Of a DNA stretch of 64,000 bases, positions 11,300-21,136 are shown piece by piece. This DNA comes from an uncultured Francisellaceae bacterium (GTDB lineage: Bacteria; Pseudomonadota; Gammaproteobacteria; UBA6186; Azoamicaceae). The notes below the pieces were generated by a model, which was not told where the DNA came from, searched no databases, and saw nothing but the letters and a program-made list of their open reading frames with translations. The stretch covers positions 89,022-153,021 of the forward strand of contig CAMFJH010000003.1 of NCBI GenBank assembly GCA_945956915.1. Reading direction: 5' to 3'. Every line of letters starts with the position of its first letter. Position 1 is the first letter of the stretch. The position numbers and the translations under genes were made by a program.

Positions 11300-12733
11300 C
11301 TAGCTTTTCGACAGGTTCAGATGCTTTACCTGCTTTTCCAATGTCTTGTAAATTCGTTTAAATACTTCTTTCCAATCATTTAATTTTTTTTGTCTAAATA
11401 GAGTTACAGAAGGATACCAGGGAGTGTCTATTCTTTTTTCAAGCCACAACCAATAGGGTACATCATGTAATAAAATCCAAGTGGATTTATTTAAAGAGCC
11501 ACCGAGATGACCAACAGCAGTATCAACGGTAATCATTAAATCCATCTCTTCAATAGCGGCAGCAGTGTCTATAAAATTATTAAAATATTGACCTAGATTG
11601 TGTACAATTGCTTTTAAACCCAGCTTTTCTATATCTTCTTCTCGAGGACCTTTTTGAAAACTGAATAATTCTATTCCTGGTATTTGTAAAAATTCTAAAA
11701 AATATTCTAATGAAGCTGATCGCAATTTATCATGCTTGTTTGTTACGCTGCCAGACCAGACAATACCTATTTTAAAACGGTTTCTATAAGCATTAATAGC
11801 AGGCAAGATTTTTAATTTGGCTTTATTCATCAAAGCACGTGTTTCAGGATGATCAAAAGTAGTGGGAGGAGGGATGTCTTCTACACGTTTTAGCTTAAGA
11901 CGATGAGGCAAGCTCATTAAATTGAGGTAACAATCAATAGGCGGTAACAGATTGCTGGGGCAAGGCGAGGGGAAAGTTTTATCAACATTGGGTAAATGGC
12001 TTAATAAAGGCAATACTTCTTCCATTACTAATAACACGACTTTTGAATCTGATCCCAAATGCTCTTTTACCATTGGAATAAATCGAGAAATCATAATCGT
12101 ATCTCCAAAACCTTGTTCAGAAAGTAAAAGTATCGTTTTAGATGCACCGGGAGTATCTGCTAAAGGTTCTCCATTCCATTCAGGAACGGGTGGTCTATTG
12201 AGAAATTGATCAGCATAAGCAAGCATACGAATTTCAAATTTTTCCCAACCGGTGTCATATTTGCCATGTGTCAGATAAATAATGGCTTCTTGAAATAAAG
12301 AGGTGAGATTTTTAGGATCAAACATTAAAGATTTTTCACAGGCTTTAAGTGCTTCATGGGGATGATTAGCTTTGCGAAGAGCAACAGAATAATGCATCCA
12401 AGTTCTGCTGTCTTTAGGTTTTTCTTGTATCGCCAATTCATGATATTGTAAGGCTTCTGTGACGTAATGCATATTTTCATAAGCATGCCCTATTCTGCTA
12501 TAAACCCCTGGCGTTTTTGGATCAAGCTCTAAAACACGTTGAAAAGCTGTTATAGCTCCTAAATAGTGTGAGTTTTCAGTAAGACAACAACCCAGTAATA
12601 ACCATGCATCCAGGTGATTAGGATACAGAGGTAGAAATTGTTCTAGGATCTCAATGGCATTGCTAAAATGCTTTTGTTTATAAGCATCTGCAGCACTTTG
12701 GAATAAGATGTTGGGATTGACTGGAATCTTCAT
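11300..12733 (-). CDS. TPR protein with GT9/GT41-like glycosyltransferase domain
   Basis: 477 residues. The N-terminal ~170 residues form tandem tetratricopeptide repeats (for example residues ~40-70, with LLGCCL and AITAFQRVLELDP). The C-terminal ~300 residues resemble the glycosyltransferase-like domain found in many bacterial TPR proteins, with ILLLSEQGFGDTI near residue 200 and DLMITVDTAVGHLGGSLNK near 405, which recall the nucleotide-sugar-binding half of heptosyltransferase-type GT-B folds. Its start codon overlaps the hldE stop (ATGA), so it is translationally coupled to hldE. That neighbour makes LPS-heptose or protein O-heptose transfer attractive, but the acceptor and donor are unknown. 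It is the last gene of the operon. Confidence 0.8.
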   Translation of the reverse strand: MKIPVNPNILFQSAADAYKQKHFSNAIEILEQFLPLYPNHLDAWLLLGCCLTENSHYLGAITAFQRVLELDPKTPGVYSRIGHAYENMHYVTEALQYHELAIQEKPKDSRTWMHYSVALRKANHPHEALKACEKSLMFDPKNLTSLFQEAIIYLTHGKYDTGWEKFEIRMLAYADQFLNRPPVPEWNGEPLADTPGASKTILLLSEQGFGDTIMISRFIPMVKEHLGSDSKVVLLVMEEVLPLLSHLPNVDKTFPSPCPSNLLPPIDCYLNLMSLPHRLKLKRVEDIPPPTTFDHPETRALMNKAKLKILPAINAYRNRFKIGIVWSGSVTNKHDKLRSASLEYFLEFLQIPGIELFSFQKGPREEDIEKLGLKAIVHNLGQYFNNFIDTAAAIEEMDLMITVDTAVGHLGGSLNKSTWILLHDVPYWLWLEKRIDTPWYPSVTLFRQKKLNDWKEVFKRIYKTLEKQVKHLNLSKS

Positions 12734-14208
12734 TTAGGATTCTCCAAACGATTAACCAATTCTGTGGTGCTGTGATTAGGAACTAAATCAATTAAGATAA
12801 CCTCACCTCCTGCTTTTTGAACCACATCCGCTCCCACTATCTTTTCGATGTTATAATCAGCACCTTTGAATAAAATATTGGGAACCAGGCATTGAATAAG
12901 GCTTAATGGCGTATCTTCTTGAAATTTAATGACGAGATCCACCATTTGCAATGAAGCCAAAACAAGTGCTCGCGTATCTTCATCTTGAATGGGGCGAGTA
13001 TTGCCTTTTAATCTTTTTACGGAATCATCATTATTTAAACCTACGATAAGTTTATCACAATGTTGATGACTTTGGGTTAATAAGCTTAGATGTCCTGAAT
13101 GCAATAAATCAAAGCAACCATTGGTAAAACCAATTTTTAGTTTTTTTCTGTGCCATCGATGGCAGATTTCAATCGCTTCTTCTAGAGAAACTATTTTTTG
13201 TTCATTGTATTGATAATTTTCCTGATTAAGTGCATGTTGAATTTCTTTTATATGTACTGTTGCGGTGCCTACTTTGCCAACGACAATTCCTGCAGCGATA
13301 TTGGCAAGCTCCGCAGCTAATGATAAGGGGGTGTTGATAGAGCAAAAAGCGGCTAAGCTTGCAACAACGGTATCACCAGCACCAGCTAAATCAAAAATTT
13401 CTTTTGCATGAGTTGGAATGTGTAAAGGGGGTTTGTCTTTTACGATTAATGACATGCCTTCTGGACCACGCGTCACTAACACTTTAGGAATATGATAGGT
13501 ATCTATGATATTTTTTGCAGCAATCACTGCTGTTTTTCTATTATAAACTTTGATCCCTGCGGCTTCTGAGAGTTCTTTTTGATTGGGTGTAATGATATCT
13601 GCATCTTTGTATTGATTAAAATTAAAACCTTTGGGATCAATAATCACTTTTTTTTTGTTTTGCTTAGCGCTAGCAATAATTTCAGATATCAGATGTGGCG
13701 TTAATAAACCTTTTGCATAATCTGATAATACAACTACAGAGACCAAAGGTATAAGATTGGTTGCTAATTGGATGATAATATTTTCTAAACTTGGGACTAT
13801 GGGTTTGATGACTTCTTGATCAACACGTAGCAACTGCTGGTTACCACATAGATAGCGAATTTTACAAATCGTTGTGTATTGATGATCTGTAATAATATGG
13901 TGTTTAACACCCGATAAAGAAGAGGCCATTTTCAAAAGTGTTTGCCCAGCCAGATCATCACCCACGATAGAAATAAAATGGCAAGGCGTTTCTAAGCTTG
14001 AGAGATTTCTGATGACATTGCCCGCACCTCCTAAAGTATGATGTTTGGAGAGTTGATGTAAAACGGGAATAGGGGCTTCGGGAGAAATGCGGGTAACTTC
14101 ACCGGTTATAAATTCGTCCAGCATTAAATCGCCTATACAGAGTACAGGATTTGGCTTGAAATGAGACAGTATTTGCTCCAATGCCGCTGTGTTCAATACT
14201 TTCCCCAT
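12730..14208 (-). CDS. hldE: Bifunctional heptose-7-phosphate kinase / heptose-1-phosphate adenylyltransferase
   Basis: 492 residues, close to E. coli HldE (477). The N-terminal PfkB/ribokinase half has GDLMLDEFITGEVTRISPEAP near residue 25 and the catalytic GAGDT motif near 275. The C-terminal nucleotidyltransferase half has NGCFDLLHSGH near 360. The protein phosphorylates D-glycero-beta-D-manno-heptose 7-phosphate and later adenylylates the 1-phosphate, giving the ADP-heptose precursor for the LPS inner core; it is cytosolic. It lies 78 nt downstream of tamB and overlaps the TPR/glycosyltransferase gene by 4 nt. Its start has no strong ribosome binding site, so translation may depend partly on the operon context. 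Confidence 0.97.
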   Translation of the reverse strand: MGKVLNTAALEQILSHFKPNPVLCIGDLMLDEFITGEVTRISPEAPIPVLHQLSKHHTLGGAGNVIRNLSSLETPCHFISIVGDDLAGQTLLKMASSLSGVKHHIITDHQYTTICKIRYLCGNQQLLRVDQEVIKPIVPSLENIIIQLATNLIPLVSVVVLSDYAKGLLTPHLISEIIASAKQNKKKVIIDPKGFNFNQYKDADIITPNQKELSEAAGIKVYNRKTAVIAAKNIIDTYHIPKVLVTRGPEGMSLIVKDKPPLHIPTHAKEIFDLAGAGDTVVASLAAFCSINTPLSLAAELANIAAGIVVGKVGTATVHIKEIQHALNQENYQYNEQKIVSLEEAIEICHRWHRKKLKIGFTNGCFDLLHSGHLSLLTQSHQHCDKLIVGLNNDDSVKRLKGNTRPIQDEDTRALVLASLQMVDLVIKFQEDTPLSLIQCLVPNILFKGADYNIEKIVGADVVQKAGGEVILIDLVPNHSTTELVNRLENPK

Positions 14209-14286
14209 TAATTCAAAGACTTAATCAGTATTTTAGTACTTGAAATACACACATCCTAAGTTTAGATTAAATAAGAGAAAAAAAGA

Positions 14287-16260
14287 TTAGTTGTCAGTCT
14301 CTATGGAGTAGGTTAAATCTCCGCCAGTGCCGTCAGTTCCGCTTTCAATGCTCGCATCCCAATGTTCACTTAGAGAATATTTTAAGCGTGCAGTGCTATT
14401 TTTGCCAATGCTTTGTAAGAACTGAATAGAGAGATTTTCTGTGAGTGGCTTGCCTATGACAAAAACTGGGGTGCTACCTCCGAAGGGGGCATCCAGGTTT
14501 TTTTGGGTTACTTTGGATTCAAATCCAAATTGTAAGCCCATTTTAGTTTGCAGCTTTTCGATAAGCGGATTAGTGCCTGTTGCCAGTGCCCGTGCTTGGA
14601 GCATCCCTTCATTGGTTTTGGGCTGATTAGCAGAAACACCTAGTTTAGCTAAGTTATCAAATTGTTGTTGGGAGGTTTCGAAAAATTGTATTTTAGGTTT
14701 TTTAAGTGTTCCATAGACATACAAAGTAGAAGCATCATTCGCCTGAGGATTGGGTTTAGAGGTGATTTTGATATCCAGTAAAGGATCATTTAAAAGTGTT
14801 CCAGTCAGAAACAGTAAACGACCGCGATGAATATACTGTACACCACTTTCTAAGCGGTATTCTCCACTGACAATCGTTAAGCGACCACTGCCAGAATACA
14901 GACCATCTTCACGCTTTTGTAAGCCTAATTTTCCTTTAAGGATAATATTTAATTTATTGTCTAAAAACTTAAAGCCTTCATGAATAATTAATTGTACATT
15001 AGGGTAGACTGTCAATGGACTTGAAACGGATGATTTTGCATCGCGATTTAAAAACACCACATCATTAGAATGTATAATATTAATATTTTCTCGTTCAATG
15101 ATTGCTCCTTGAGGAATGTCTATAATCCCTTCTATAAAAAGCGCATGATCTTTATAATTCAGCTTAATATCAGGAGAGGCAATGATAAACATATCAGCAG
15201 TGTTATGTAATCGTAGGTCTTTGCCTACCAATTCCAATTCATTTGGACTTTCTGGCAGAAAAGGTGATGCGTAACCATTACAATTAAAAAGGCCCTCTCC
15301 TGAACGTCCACTACCGCTTAGTGTTAAGGTTTTTAAAATATCCCCTGAAAGGTCTAAAGACAAGTCTTTTATTTTCATACGGTACTTAGGCAAGGCAAAA
15401 TAACCTTGGGTTAAACGGGCATTTAAAGCTAAGATAGGATCTTGTAGTGTACCTTTTAATTGTAATTCTGCATGGATTTCTCCAGAAGGCCTTGCAATAG
15501 CGGGTACCAAAATCGAAAGGATATTAAGATTATTAATGTGTGCATCCAAGGTGGCTTGCAGTTCTTGTTTTTCTATTAATTTTGAAAAATTAAAATCTGA
15601 AATACCCATATTATAAAAATTTAGATTGCTCAAGTGGGGTGAATGAAAATTCAATTTTAAATGCTCAATAGAGCCTTGTACATTTTTAGGGTTTTTAATG
15701 TTTAAATAGCCTTCGCTTTCTATAGAAACATTCAAGGGATTAGAGATAACCACCGCCCATAAGAGTTTATCGGGGTTATCATTATCCAGTGTCCATTTAA
15801 AAGTGTTTTGATCCCACGCAAACTCCCCAGTGCCGGCTTGCATGATTTTAAAGACTTTAGGAGAGCCCCAAAGATTAAATTCTAAAGCAGTCAAACTCGA
15901 GGTTAATTGCATCGGCATATTTTGCTTGAAACGGATCTCGGCTTTTTGGAAATTAAGATTATTTAAATAAACCTTATTGCGAAATAAAGTATGTAAATTC
16001 GGATCAAAGGAAAATTTAGCCGCTTTGAAATAAAATTCTGGATATTGTAATTGAATATCGCTAAATTCTACTCGTGTTAATAAAGTGCCTTTAGCTGTTT
16101 TATAAATGAATTGCTCACGCGTAAAATGCGTGATGAACCACAGTGTTGTTTGAAGGCCAGATTCAGAGCTTAGTAACCAACAAAACATTACACTGATCAG
16201 CAACAACAATATAATCAGATTGCGTATCACATGACGGTAAATATAATAAACTATGCGCAT
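14287..16260 (-). CDS. tamB: Translocation and assembly module inner-membrane protein TamB
   Basis: 657 residues. One N-terminal membrane anchor (residues ~12-30, IRNLIILLLLISVMFCWLL) is followed by a beta-rich AsmA/TamB-like periplasmic body. The C-terminal DUF490 domain (about 330-657) ends in the typical pattern with FVIGKPLTENLSIQF and a tail rich in beta structure. TamB is an intermembrane bridge that works with TamA in outer-membrane protein insertion and lipid transport. It is much shorter than E. coli TamB (1259 aa), mainly through a reduced middle, while the anchor and C-terminal domain are both present. It overlaps tamA by one base (TAATG), as expected for a coupled pair. Confidence 0.92.
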   Translation of the reverse strand: MRIVYYIYRHVIRNLIILLLLISVMFCWLLSSESGLQTTLWFITHFTREQFIYKTAKGTLLTRVEFSDIQLQYPEFYFKAAKFSFDPNLHTLFRNKVYLNNLNFQKAEIRFKQNMPMQLTSSLTALEFNLWGSPKVFKIMQAGTGEFAWDQNTFKWTLDNDNPDKLLWAVVISNPLNVSIESEGYLNIKNPKNVQGSIEHLKLNFHSPHLSNLNFYNMGISDFNFSKLIEKQELQATLDAHINNLNILSILVPAIARPSGEIHAELQLKGTLQDPILALNARLTQGYFALPKYRMKIKDLSLDLSGDILKTLTLSGSGRSGEGLFNCNGYASPFLPESPNELELVGKDLRLHNTADMFIIASPDIKLNYKDHALFIEGIIDIPQGAIIERENINIIHSNDVVFLNRDAKSSVSSPLTVYPNVQLIIHEGFKFLDNKLNIILKGKLGLQKREDGLYSGSGRLTIVSGEYRLESGVQYIHRGRLLFLTGTLLNDPLLDIKITSKPNPQANDASTLYVYGTLKKPKIQFFETSQQQFDNLAKLGVSANQPKTNEGMLQARALATGTNPLIEKLQTKMGLQFGFESKVTQKNLDAPFGGSTPVFVIGKPLTENLSIQFLQSIGKNSTARLKYSLSEHWDASIESGTDGTGGDLTYSIETDN

Positions 16261-18050
16261 TAGAGATCTATCCCAAAACTGAAGTGAAGTTGAGGACGTA
16301 ATTTTGTTTTAACAGGGTTTGCAATATCCAATCGAAAAGGGCCTAAGGGTGTTGAATAACGTACACCAAAGCCTGCACCAGCGACTAAAGCGGTACTGAA
16401 ATTGTTCATTGCATTACCGCCATCTACAAAAACAGCACCGCTAAGATTACCTTGGATCTGTTTTTCGACTTCCATACTGCCCACTAATATTGAACGTCCA
16501 CCGATGACTACTTTTTTGCCTTTGGCATTGCGTTCCTTAGGTCCTAAGGTATTGTATTCATACCCACGTATTGTATCCACACCGCCTGCAAAAAATCGTA
16601 AACTTAAGGGCAAGCGTTGATGCTTTGTGATATAGGTGGTCCCTAAATCAGCTCTTAATATCAATCGGGAAGTTTGTCCTAAAAGAATAATCCATTTGGG
16701 TTCAATCTCTACTTGTACAAAATTAGTAGAAGAACACAATTGTTTGACCGCACCTTTAAGCGTGAATTGCATTTTAGAACCATGTGGGAAAGGGGTCGTT
16801 TTTTTAATATTTCTCCAAATATAGCCTGCAGAGGGAAATAAATAATGGGTGTGCTGAAAAGGATCATTATTGGCTTCTCTAAATTTTTCTTGTAAATAAT
16901 GCAGGCCTAAGACTTGTTCCCAATCTTCAGTTTTGCAGATTTGAACCACACTGGTGTCCATGCGTTTACTAAGCTTACCTTTAAATTTTTCCCGCGTGGC
17001 TTCAGAACCCATAATTAAGCGTTCAGTACTGGGATCAAGCCCTGGAATTGTATAAAATCCATTGACATAATTGCGCTTTTGCGAGACTTGAACATTTGTA
17101 CTGATTTGATGCCCCGGATAAGTCTCTAAGCGGTGCACTAAGCCAGCATTACCTCTAAAGCCTGTTTCATCCCCATACCCTATGCCCGCTGTATAAGTAT
17201 TTAAAGGCCTATCTTTAAGGCGTACTTCTATGGGAACGGATAAATGCTCGCTATCGACTTCCTCTGGAAAAATGCGCACTTGGCTAAATAAATCAGAGGC
17301 CACCAGACTTTCTTGTAAAGCAGAAATTTGTTCTGTGGTATAAGGATCACCAGGTCTAAAGGGAATATAACGTTCAAGATAAGAACTGGGATATCGTTTG
17401 TCTCGGAAAGTAATTGCACCAAAATGATAACGTTTGTCTGTATTGAGTTTTAAAAAAATATGAGCTTGTGATTTATCTGGACTGATGCGTATTTCATTTT
17501 GAACAAATTGTGCATCTAAATAGCCCAGCTGCAGGGCTTTGCCTAAGAGTTCTTCTTTGGCTTCTTCATAGGTTTGGTGATTTAATTGGGTCCCTTGTAT
17601 AAGCGTTGGGTGCAGTAAGATGGCTTTTAAAAACGGTTGATTGGCTCCAGGTCCTACGACTTGAATATTGACCGAGTGAATATAGGTAGGTGGACCTTTT
17701 TGAATGTGGTAGCTTGCTTGAAATTTCTTAGGTGCAATGCGTTTTAACTGAAAATCCACTTTAGAGCGGTAATAGCCTAAAGCCTCCAGATGCTGATAGA
17801 TTTCTTCTTGACTTAATTCTGAAACCAATTCTACACGTTCTTCAGTTAATTTGGATTCTTGTTCGGCAGCTTTAATGCTTAAGCCAGTCACAATTTTATG
17901 TGTTAAATCAGGATCAAGACCGCTAAACTGTGTACTGAGTTCTACCATTTGTAAAGGATCTTTATGCAAGTTTAATTCGGCATTGGCTAAGCCGGATAGT
18001 ATAAATAATAGTATGAGCATTGCACTCATCCACTTCTTGATTATTAACAT
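16260..18050 (-). CDS. tamA: Translocation and assembly module outer-membrane protein TamA (BamA/Omp85 family)
   Basis: 596 residues (E. coli TamA 577). An N-terminal signal peptide (MLIILLFILSGLANA region, about residues 1-24) is followed by three POTRA-like domains (about 30-270) and a 16-strand-type Omp85 barrel. The barrel includes RGYEYNTLGP near residue 495, the VRGY/F-type loop-6 motif, and a C-terminal strand ending in HFSFGIDL. It acts in the outer membrane with TamB. It follows the ABC ATPase gene by 3 nt. BamA is a paralogue, but the directly coupled tamB and the modest length favour TamA. Confidence 0.94.
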   Translation of the reverse strand: MLIIKKWMSAMLILLFILSGLANAELNLHKDPLQMVELSTQFSGLDPDLTHKIVTGLSIKAAEQESKLTEERVELVSELSQEEIYQHLEALGYYRSKVDFQLKRIAPKKFQASYHIQKGPPTYIHSVNIQVVGPGANQPFLKAILLHPTLIQGTQLNHQTYEEAKEELLGKALQLGYLDAQFVQNEIRISPDKSQAHIFLKLNTDKRYHFGAITFRDKRYPSSYLERYIPFRPGDPYTTEQISALQESLVASDLFSQVRIFPEEVDSEHLSVPIEVRLKDRPLNTYTAGIGYGDETGFRGNAGLVHRLETYPGHQISTNVQVSQKRNYVNGFYTIPGLDPSTERLIMGSEATREKFKGKLSKRMDTSVVQICKTEDWEQVLGLHYLQEKFREANNDPFQHTHYLFPSAGYIWRNIKKTTPFPHGSKMQFTLKGAVKQLCSSTNFVQVEIEPKWIILLGQTSRLILRADLGTTYITKHQRLPLSLRFFAGGVDTIRGYEYNTLGPKERNAKGKKVVIGGRSILVGSMEVEKQIQGNLSGAVFVDGGNAMNNFSTALVAGAGFGVRYSTPLGPFRLDIANPVKTKLRPQLHFSFGIDL

Positions 18051-18053
18051 AGC

Positions 18054-19331
18054 CTACTCAGGATTTTCTAAACTTAAGATGCCGCTGTCATAATCGTATG
18101 CAAATATTTCTGCATAACGTCCCCAGTCTATAATAACTTTTAATAAGCGTTCGGCTTCGTCTTCGTTCAGGGAAGCTTGGAGTTCTTCTAATAAGATATT
18201 TTCAGATAATCGATGGTTAGGTTGGTTGTCTAATACTTCTCGAATATGGTGCGCCAAGGGTACATATTTTAATAAATGTTTTGCAAATAAGTGTTTTCTT
18301 TCTAAAATATTAGCAGCTGCAAATTTTTTGCCTGCATCCAGAAAGATAAATTCGCTGCGTTCAATTTTGATGAATTTAAGAATGATCAAAGCATCGGTCA
18401 GCGGGAAAACATTATCGATATCTAAATGTAAATTTTCTGCCAATTCGGATAAATTAATTTTGCCATCGGATTCGTGTGCGACCATGGTTTCTAACAAGCC
18501 GCTTAACTCTGCCACACTGGCATCAGGTAAACGATAGCTATTGGGTTGAGATTCGACTTTGCTTTCAGCTTTTGTCATTAAGGTATAAATTTTATCTAAG
18601 AAATGCCTAAATTCAGCAGATTCGGGATCTCTAGGATAGGGTAGATCTACATTTAAGATGGCTTGAATGCGTCCTGGATCGCTTGCAAAGATTACAATAC
18701 GATTGGCCATTAATATGGCTTCTTCAATATCGTGTGTTACACACAAAATACTTTTGATAGGCGTTTTTTTATTTTTCCACAGTGCTAATAAGTCGTTGCG
18801 CAAGTTTTCTGAGGTCAAAATATCTAAAGCAGAAAAGGCCTCATCCATTAATAAGCATTCCGGATCAACCACCAAGGCTCTGGCAAAGCCTACGCGTTGC
18901 TTCATACCGCCTGAAAGCTCTTTTGGGTAGGCGGATTCAAAGCCATCCATACCAATCGTATCGATTGCTTGTAAAGCTTTTTGGCGGCGTATTGCTTTAG
19001 GAAAACCTTTAGCCTCTAAACCAAGTTCTACATTTTCTAAAACGGTTAACCAGGGTAATAAAGCAAAACTTTGAAATACCATAGAAATGCCAGGTGCAGG
19101 CCCTGCAAGGGGTTTTTGTTGGTAAAGCATATGTCCTTTAGTGGGTTTCGTTAATCCAGCCATGATACGCAGCAAGGTAGATTTACCAGAGCCGGATTTA
19201 CCCAATAAGGCTACGATTTCGCCTTCTTTTAGTTGGAAGTTAATATTATCCAGCACCAATAAATCTTGACCTTCAGGGTTGATAAAAGATTTACAAATAT
19301 TATGTAATTGGATAACAGGGACAGTTGACAT
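18054..19331 (-). CDS. NitT/TauT-type ABC transporter ATPase with C-terminal AAA-associated domain
   Basis: 425 residues. The ATPase domain (1-~260) has Walker A GKSGSGKST near 43, Q-loop region MVFQSFALLPWLTVLENV, signature LSGGMKQR near 140, Walker B CLLMDEAFSALD near 160 and H-loop THD. Residues ~290-425 form the extra AAA-associated domain known on some nitrate/sulfonate/bicarbonate-type ATPases, thought to be regulatory. The start has GGAG 9 nt upstream, inside the end of the permease gene. It energises the fused permease encoded just upstream. The substrate is unknown and no periplasmic binding protein gene is adjacent. Confidence 0.9.
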   Translation of the reverse strand: MSTVPVIQLHNICKSFINPEGQDLLVLDNINFQLKEGEIVALLGKSGSGKSTLLRIMAGLTKPTKGHMLYQQKPLAGPAPGISMVFQSFALLPWLTVLENVELGLEAKGFPKAIRRQKALQAIDTIGMDGFESAYPKELSGGMKQRVGFARALVVDPECLLMDEAFSALDILTSENLRNDLLALWKNKKTPIKSILCVTHDIEEAILMANRIVIFASDPGRIQAILNVDLPYPRDPESAEFRHFLDKIYTLMTKAESKVESQPNSYRLPDASVAELSGLLETMVAHESDGKINLSELAENLHLDIDNVFPLTDALIILKFIKIERSEFIFLDAGKKFAAANILERKHLFAKHLLKYVPLAHHIREVLDNQPNHRLSENILLEELQASLNEDEAERLLKVIIDWGRYAEIFAYDYDSGILSLENPE

Positions 19332-19337
19332 ACTTCT

Positions 19338-21104
19338 TTACTCCAATGCAAATCGTGTTGTGGCAAAGTTATAGAGTTTATTCCATAATAACCGATTAAT
19401 GAGTATGACATAAGTGCACATCACACCAATACCTAATACGATGCGAGGAAAATCTCCCGTACGGGTATATTCTGCTATGTAACTACCTAATCCTGTGGCC
19501 ACTAACTTTTGATTACCCCACTGTAAAACTTCAGCAACAATACTGGCATTCCAGGCACCTCCAGCTGCTGTAATGGCACCTGTAACATAAAAAGGAAAAA
19601 TAGCAGGTAACATCAGTCGTTTCCACAATAACCAGTTTTTTACACCAAAATTTTGGGCAACCAGCTGTAAGTCTTTGGGAATGCTAGAAGCCCCTGCAAC
19701 CACATTAAATAAAATGTACCATTGCGTGCCTAGAATAATTAATGGCATAGTCCAAATTTCTACATTCAAGTGAAATTTAAGCACTGTCAGTACTACAACG
19801 GGGTAAACCAAATTGACAGGGAAAGCTGCTAAAAATTGAATTAAGGGTTGTACTTTTTGAGTGAGCCTGGGATTTAAGCCAATTTTGACCCCAATGGGTA
19901 TCCAGAATAGAGAGGCTAAGATAATCAGAAAAGCCACTTTAAGTCCAGTAATACCGCCCAGAAAGATAACTTTTTGAACCTCTGAAAATCCAAGTTTTTT
20001 AGCTAAATAATGCCATAAGAAAACACCTACAGCGAGTGTACTTAAGAGCAGTAGGCTGTTCCACAAGAGGTTGGCATAATGGGCCAATCGATTATGCCAA
20101 TAAGGTTTTAAGAAAGTGTGTGGAAAAGAATTAAATAAATATTTTTTAGGGACTAAGTTGTTGCACAACAAAGAAAGATCATAGAGTTTTTGAAAGATAT
20201 TTTTAAAGCGCTTGAGTAAATAAGTGCGTGTCAGTAAATCATGAAACCAAGAAGTGGATAATAATTCGTCTTCGACTGTACTGGTTTTAAAACGTTCTGC
20301 CCAAACCAACAAAGGTCTAAATAATAATTGATCATAAATTAAAATAACAATAAACATGGTCAAAATCGCATAAAAAATAGCGAGCATATTACTTTCGACA
20401 ATGGCTTTGTGGATATAAGAACCAATGCCAGGCAGTAAAATACTTTGATTCGAAACGGAAATGGCTTCAGAAGCCACTACAAAAAACCAGCCTGCAGACA
20501 TAGAGAGCATGGTGTTCCATAATAAGCTGGGAATAGCATAGGGGAATTCGATTCGCCAAAAGCGTTGCCAAGTGGATAAATGAAACATGGTTGCTGCATC
20601 ATAATAATCTTTAGGTACGGTTTTAATCGATTGATAAAAGCTTAAAATCATATTCCAAACTTGAGAGGTAAAAATAGCAAAAATAGCTGCACATTCAGGT
20701 CCCAATAAGCTATTGGGAAAAAGGCTGATAAAGACTACAACGGTTAGAGAAAGCATGCCTAAAATTGGGATGGATTGTAAAATGTCAATCAGGGGAATAA
20801 TTAATTTTTCGGCTTTTGGATTTTTGGCAGCCAAAGGCGCTATTGTTAAAGTAACCCCTAAAGAAAGTAAAAGCGCGAGAAACATTCTTAAGACTGTGCG
20901 CAAGGCATAACCGGGTAAGGCTGCAGGAGCCAAAGAAATTTCTAAAGGCTGGCCTACATTATAGGGTGATAGCATTTGAGACGCTGCCCAAGCAAAGGCT
21001 GCGAATATGCCAAAAATAATGATAAATGCATATACATCCCACAAATTGGGTATTTGCTTAGACGGACGCTGTGGTATTTCATAATGCTGTTTCGAATGTA
21101 TCAT
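19338..21104 (-). CDS. Fused two-domain NitT/TauT-type ABC transporter permease
   Basis: 588 residues with about 12 hydrophobic segments. Two binding-protein-dependent permease modules lie in one chain: the first at about 70-270, the second at about 365-575. Each has an EAA-like loop, for example YDAATMFHLSTWQRFWRIEFP near residue 185 and LVAQNFGVKNWLLWKRLMLP near 480. The loops contact the ATPase encoded 6 nt downstream. A single chain therefore supplies both halves of the membrane channel. A linker of about 95 polar and basic residues joins the halves. The imported substrate cannot be read from the sequence. Confidence 0.9.
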   Translation of the reverse strand: MIHSKQHYEIPQRPSKQIPNLWDVYAFIIIFGIFAAFAWAASQMLSPYNVGQPLEISLAPAALPGYALRTVLRMFLALLLSLGVTLTIAPLAAKNPKAEKLIIPLIDILQSIPILGMLSLTVVVFISLFPNSLLGPECAAIFAIFTSQVWNMILSFYQSIKTVPKDYYDAATMFHLSTWQRFWRIEFPYAIPSLLWNTMLSMSAGWFFVVASEAISVSNQSILLPGIGSYIHKAIVESNMLAIFYAILTMFIVILIYDQLLFRPLLVWAERFKTSTVEDELLSTSWFHDLLTRTYLLKRFKNIFQKLYDLSLLCNNLVPKKYLFNSFPHTFLKPYWHNRLAHYANLLWNSLLLLSTLAVGVFLWHYLAKKLGFSEVQKVIFLGGITGLKVAFLIILASLFWIPIGVKIGLNPRLTQKVQPLIQFLAAFPVNLVYPVVVLTVLKFHLNVEIWTMPLIILGTQWYILFNVVAGASSIPKDLQLVAQNFGVKNWLLWKRLMLPAIFPFYVTGAITAAGGAWNASIVAEVLQWGNQKLVATGLGSYIAEYTRTGDFPRIVLGIGVMCTYVILINRLLWNKLYNFATTRFALE

Positions 21105-21136
21105 ATTTTACAACCATCTCGGTAGGCCACAGAGGC

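Noticed and set aside
16402..16824. Plus-strand open frames inside tamA
   Set aside because: They lie fully inside a well-supported gene, have no recognisable family and no ribosome binding site.
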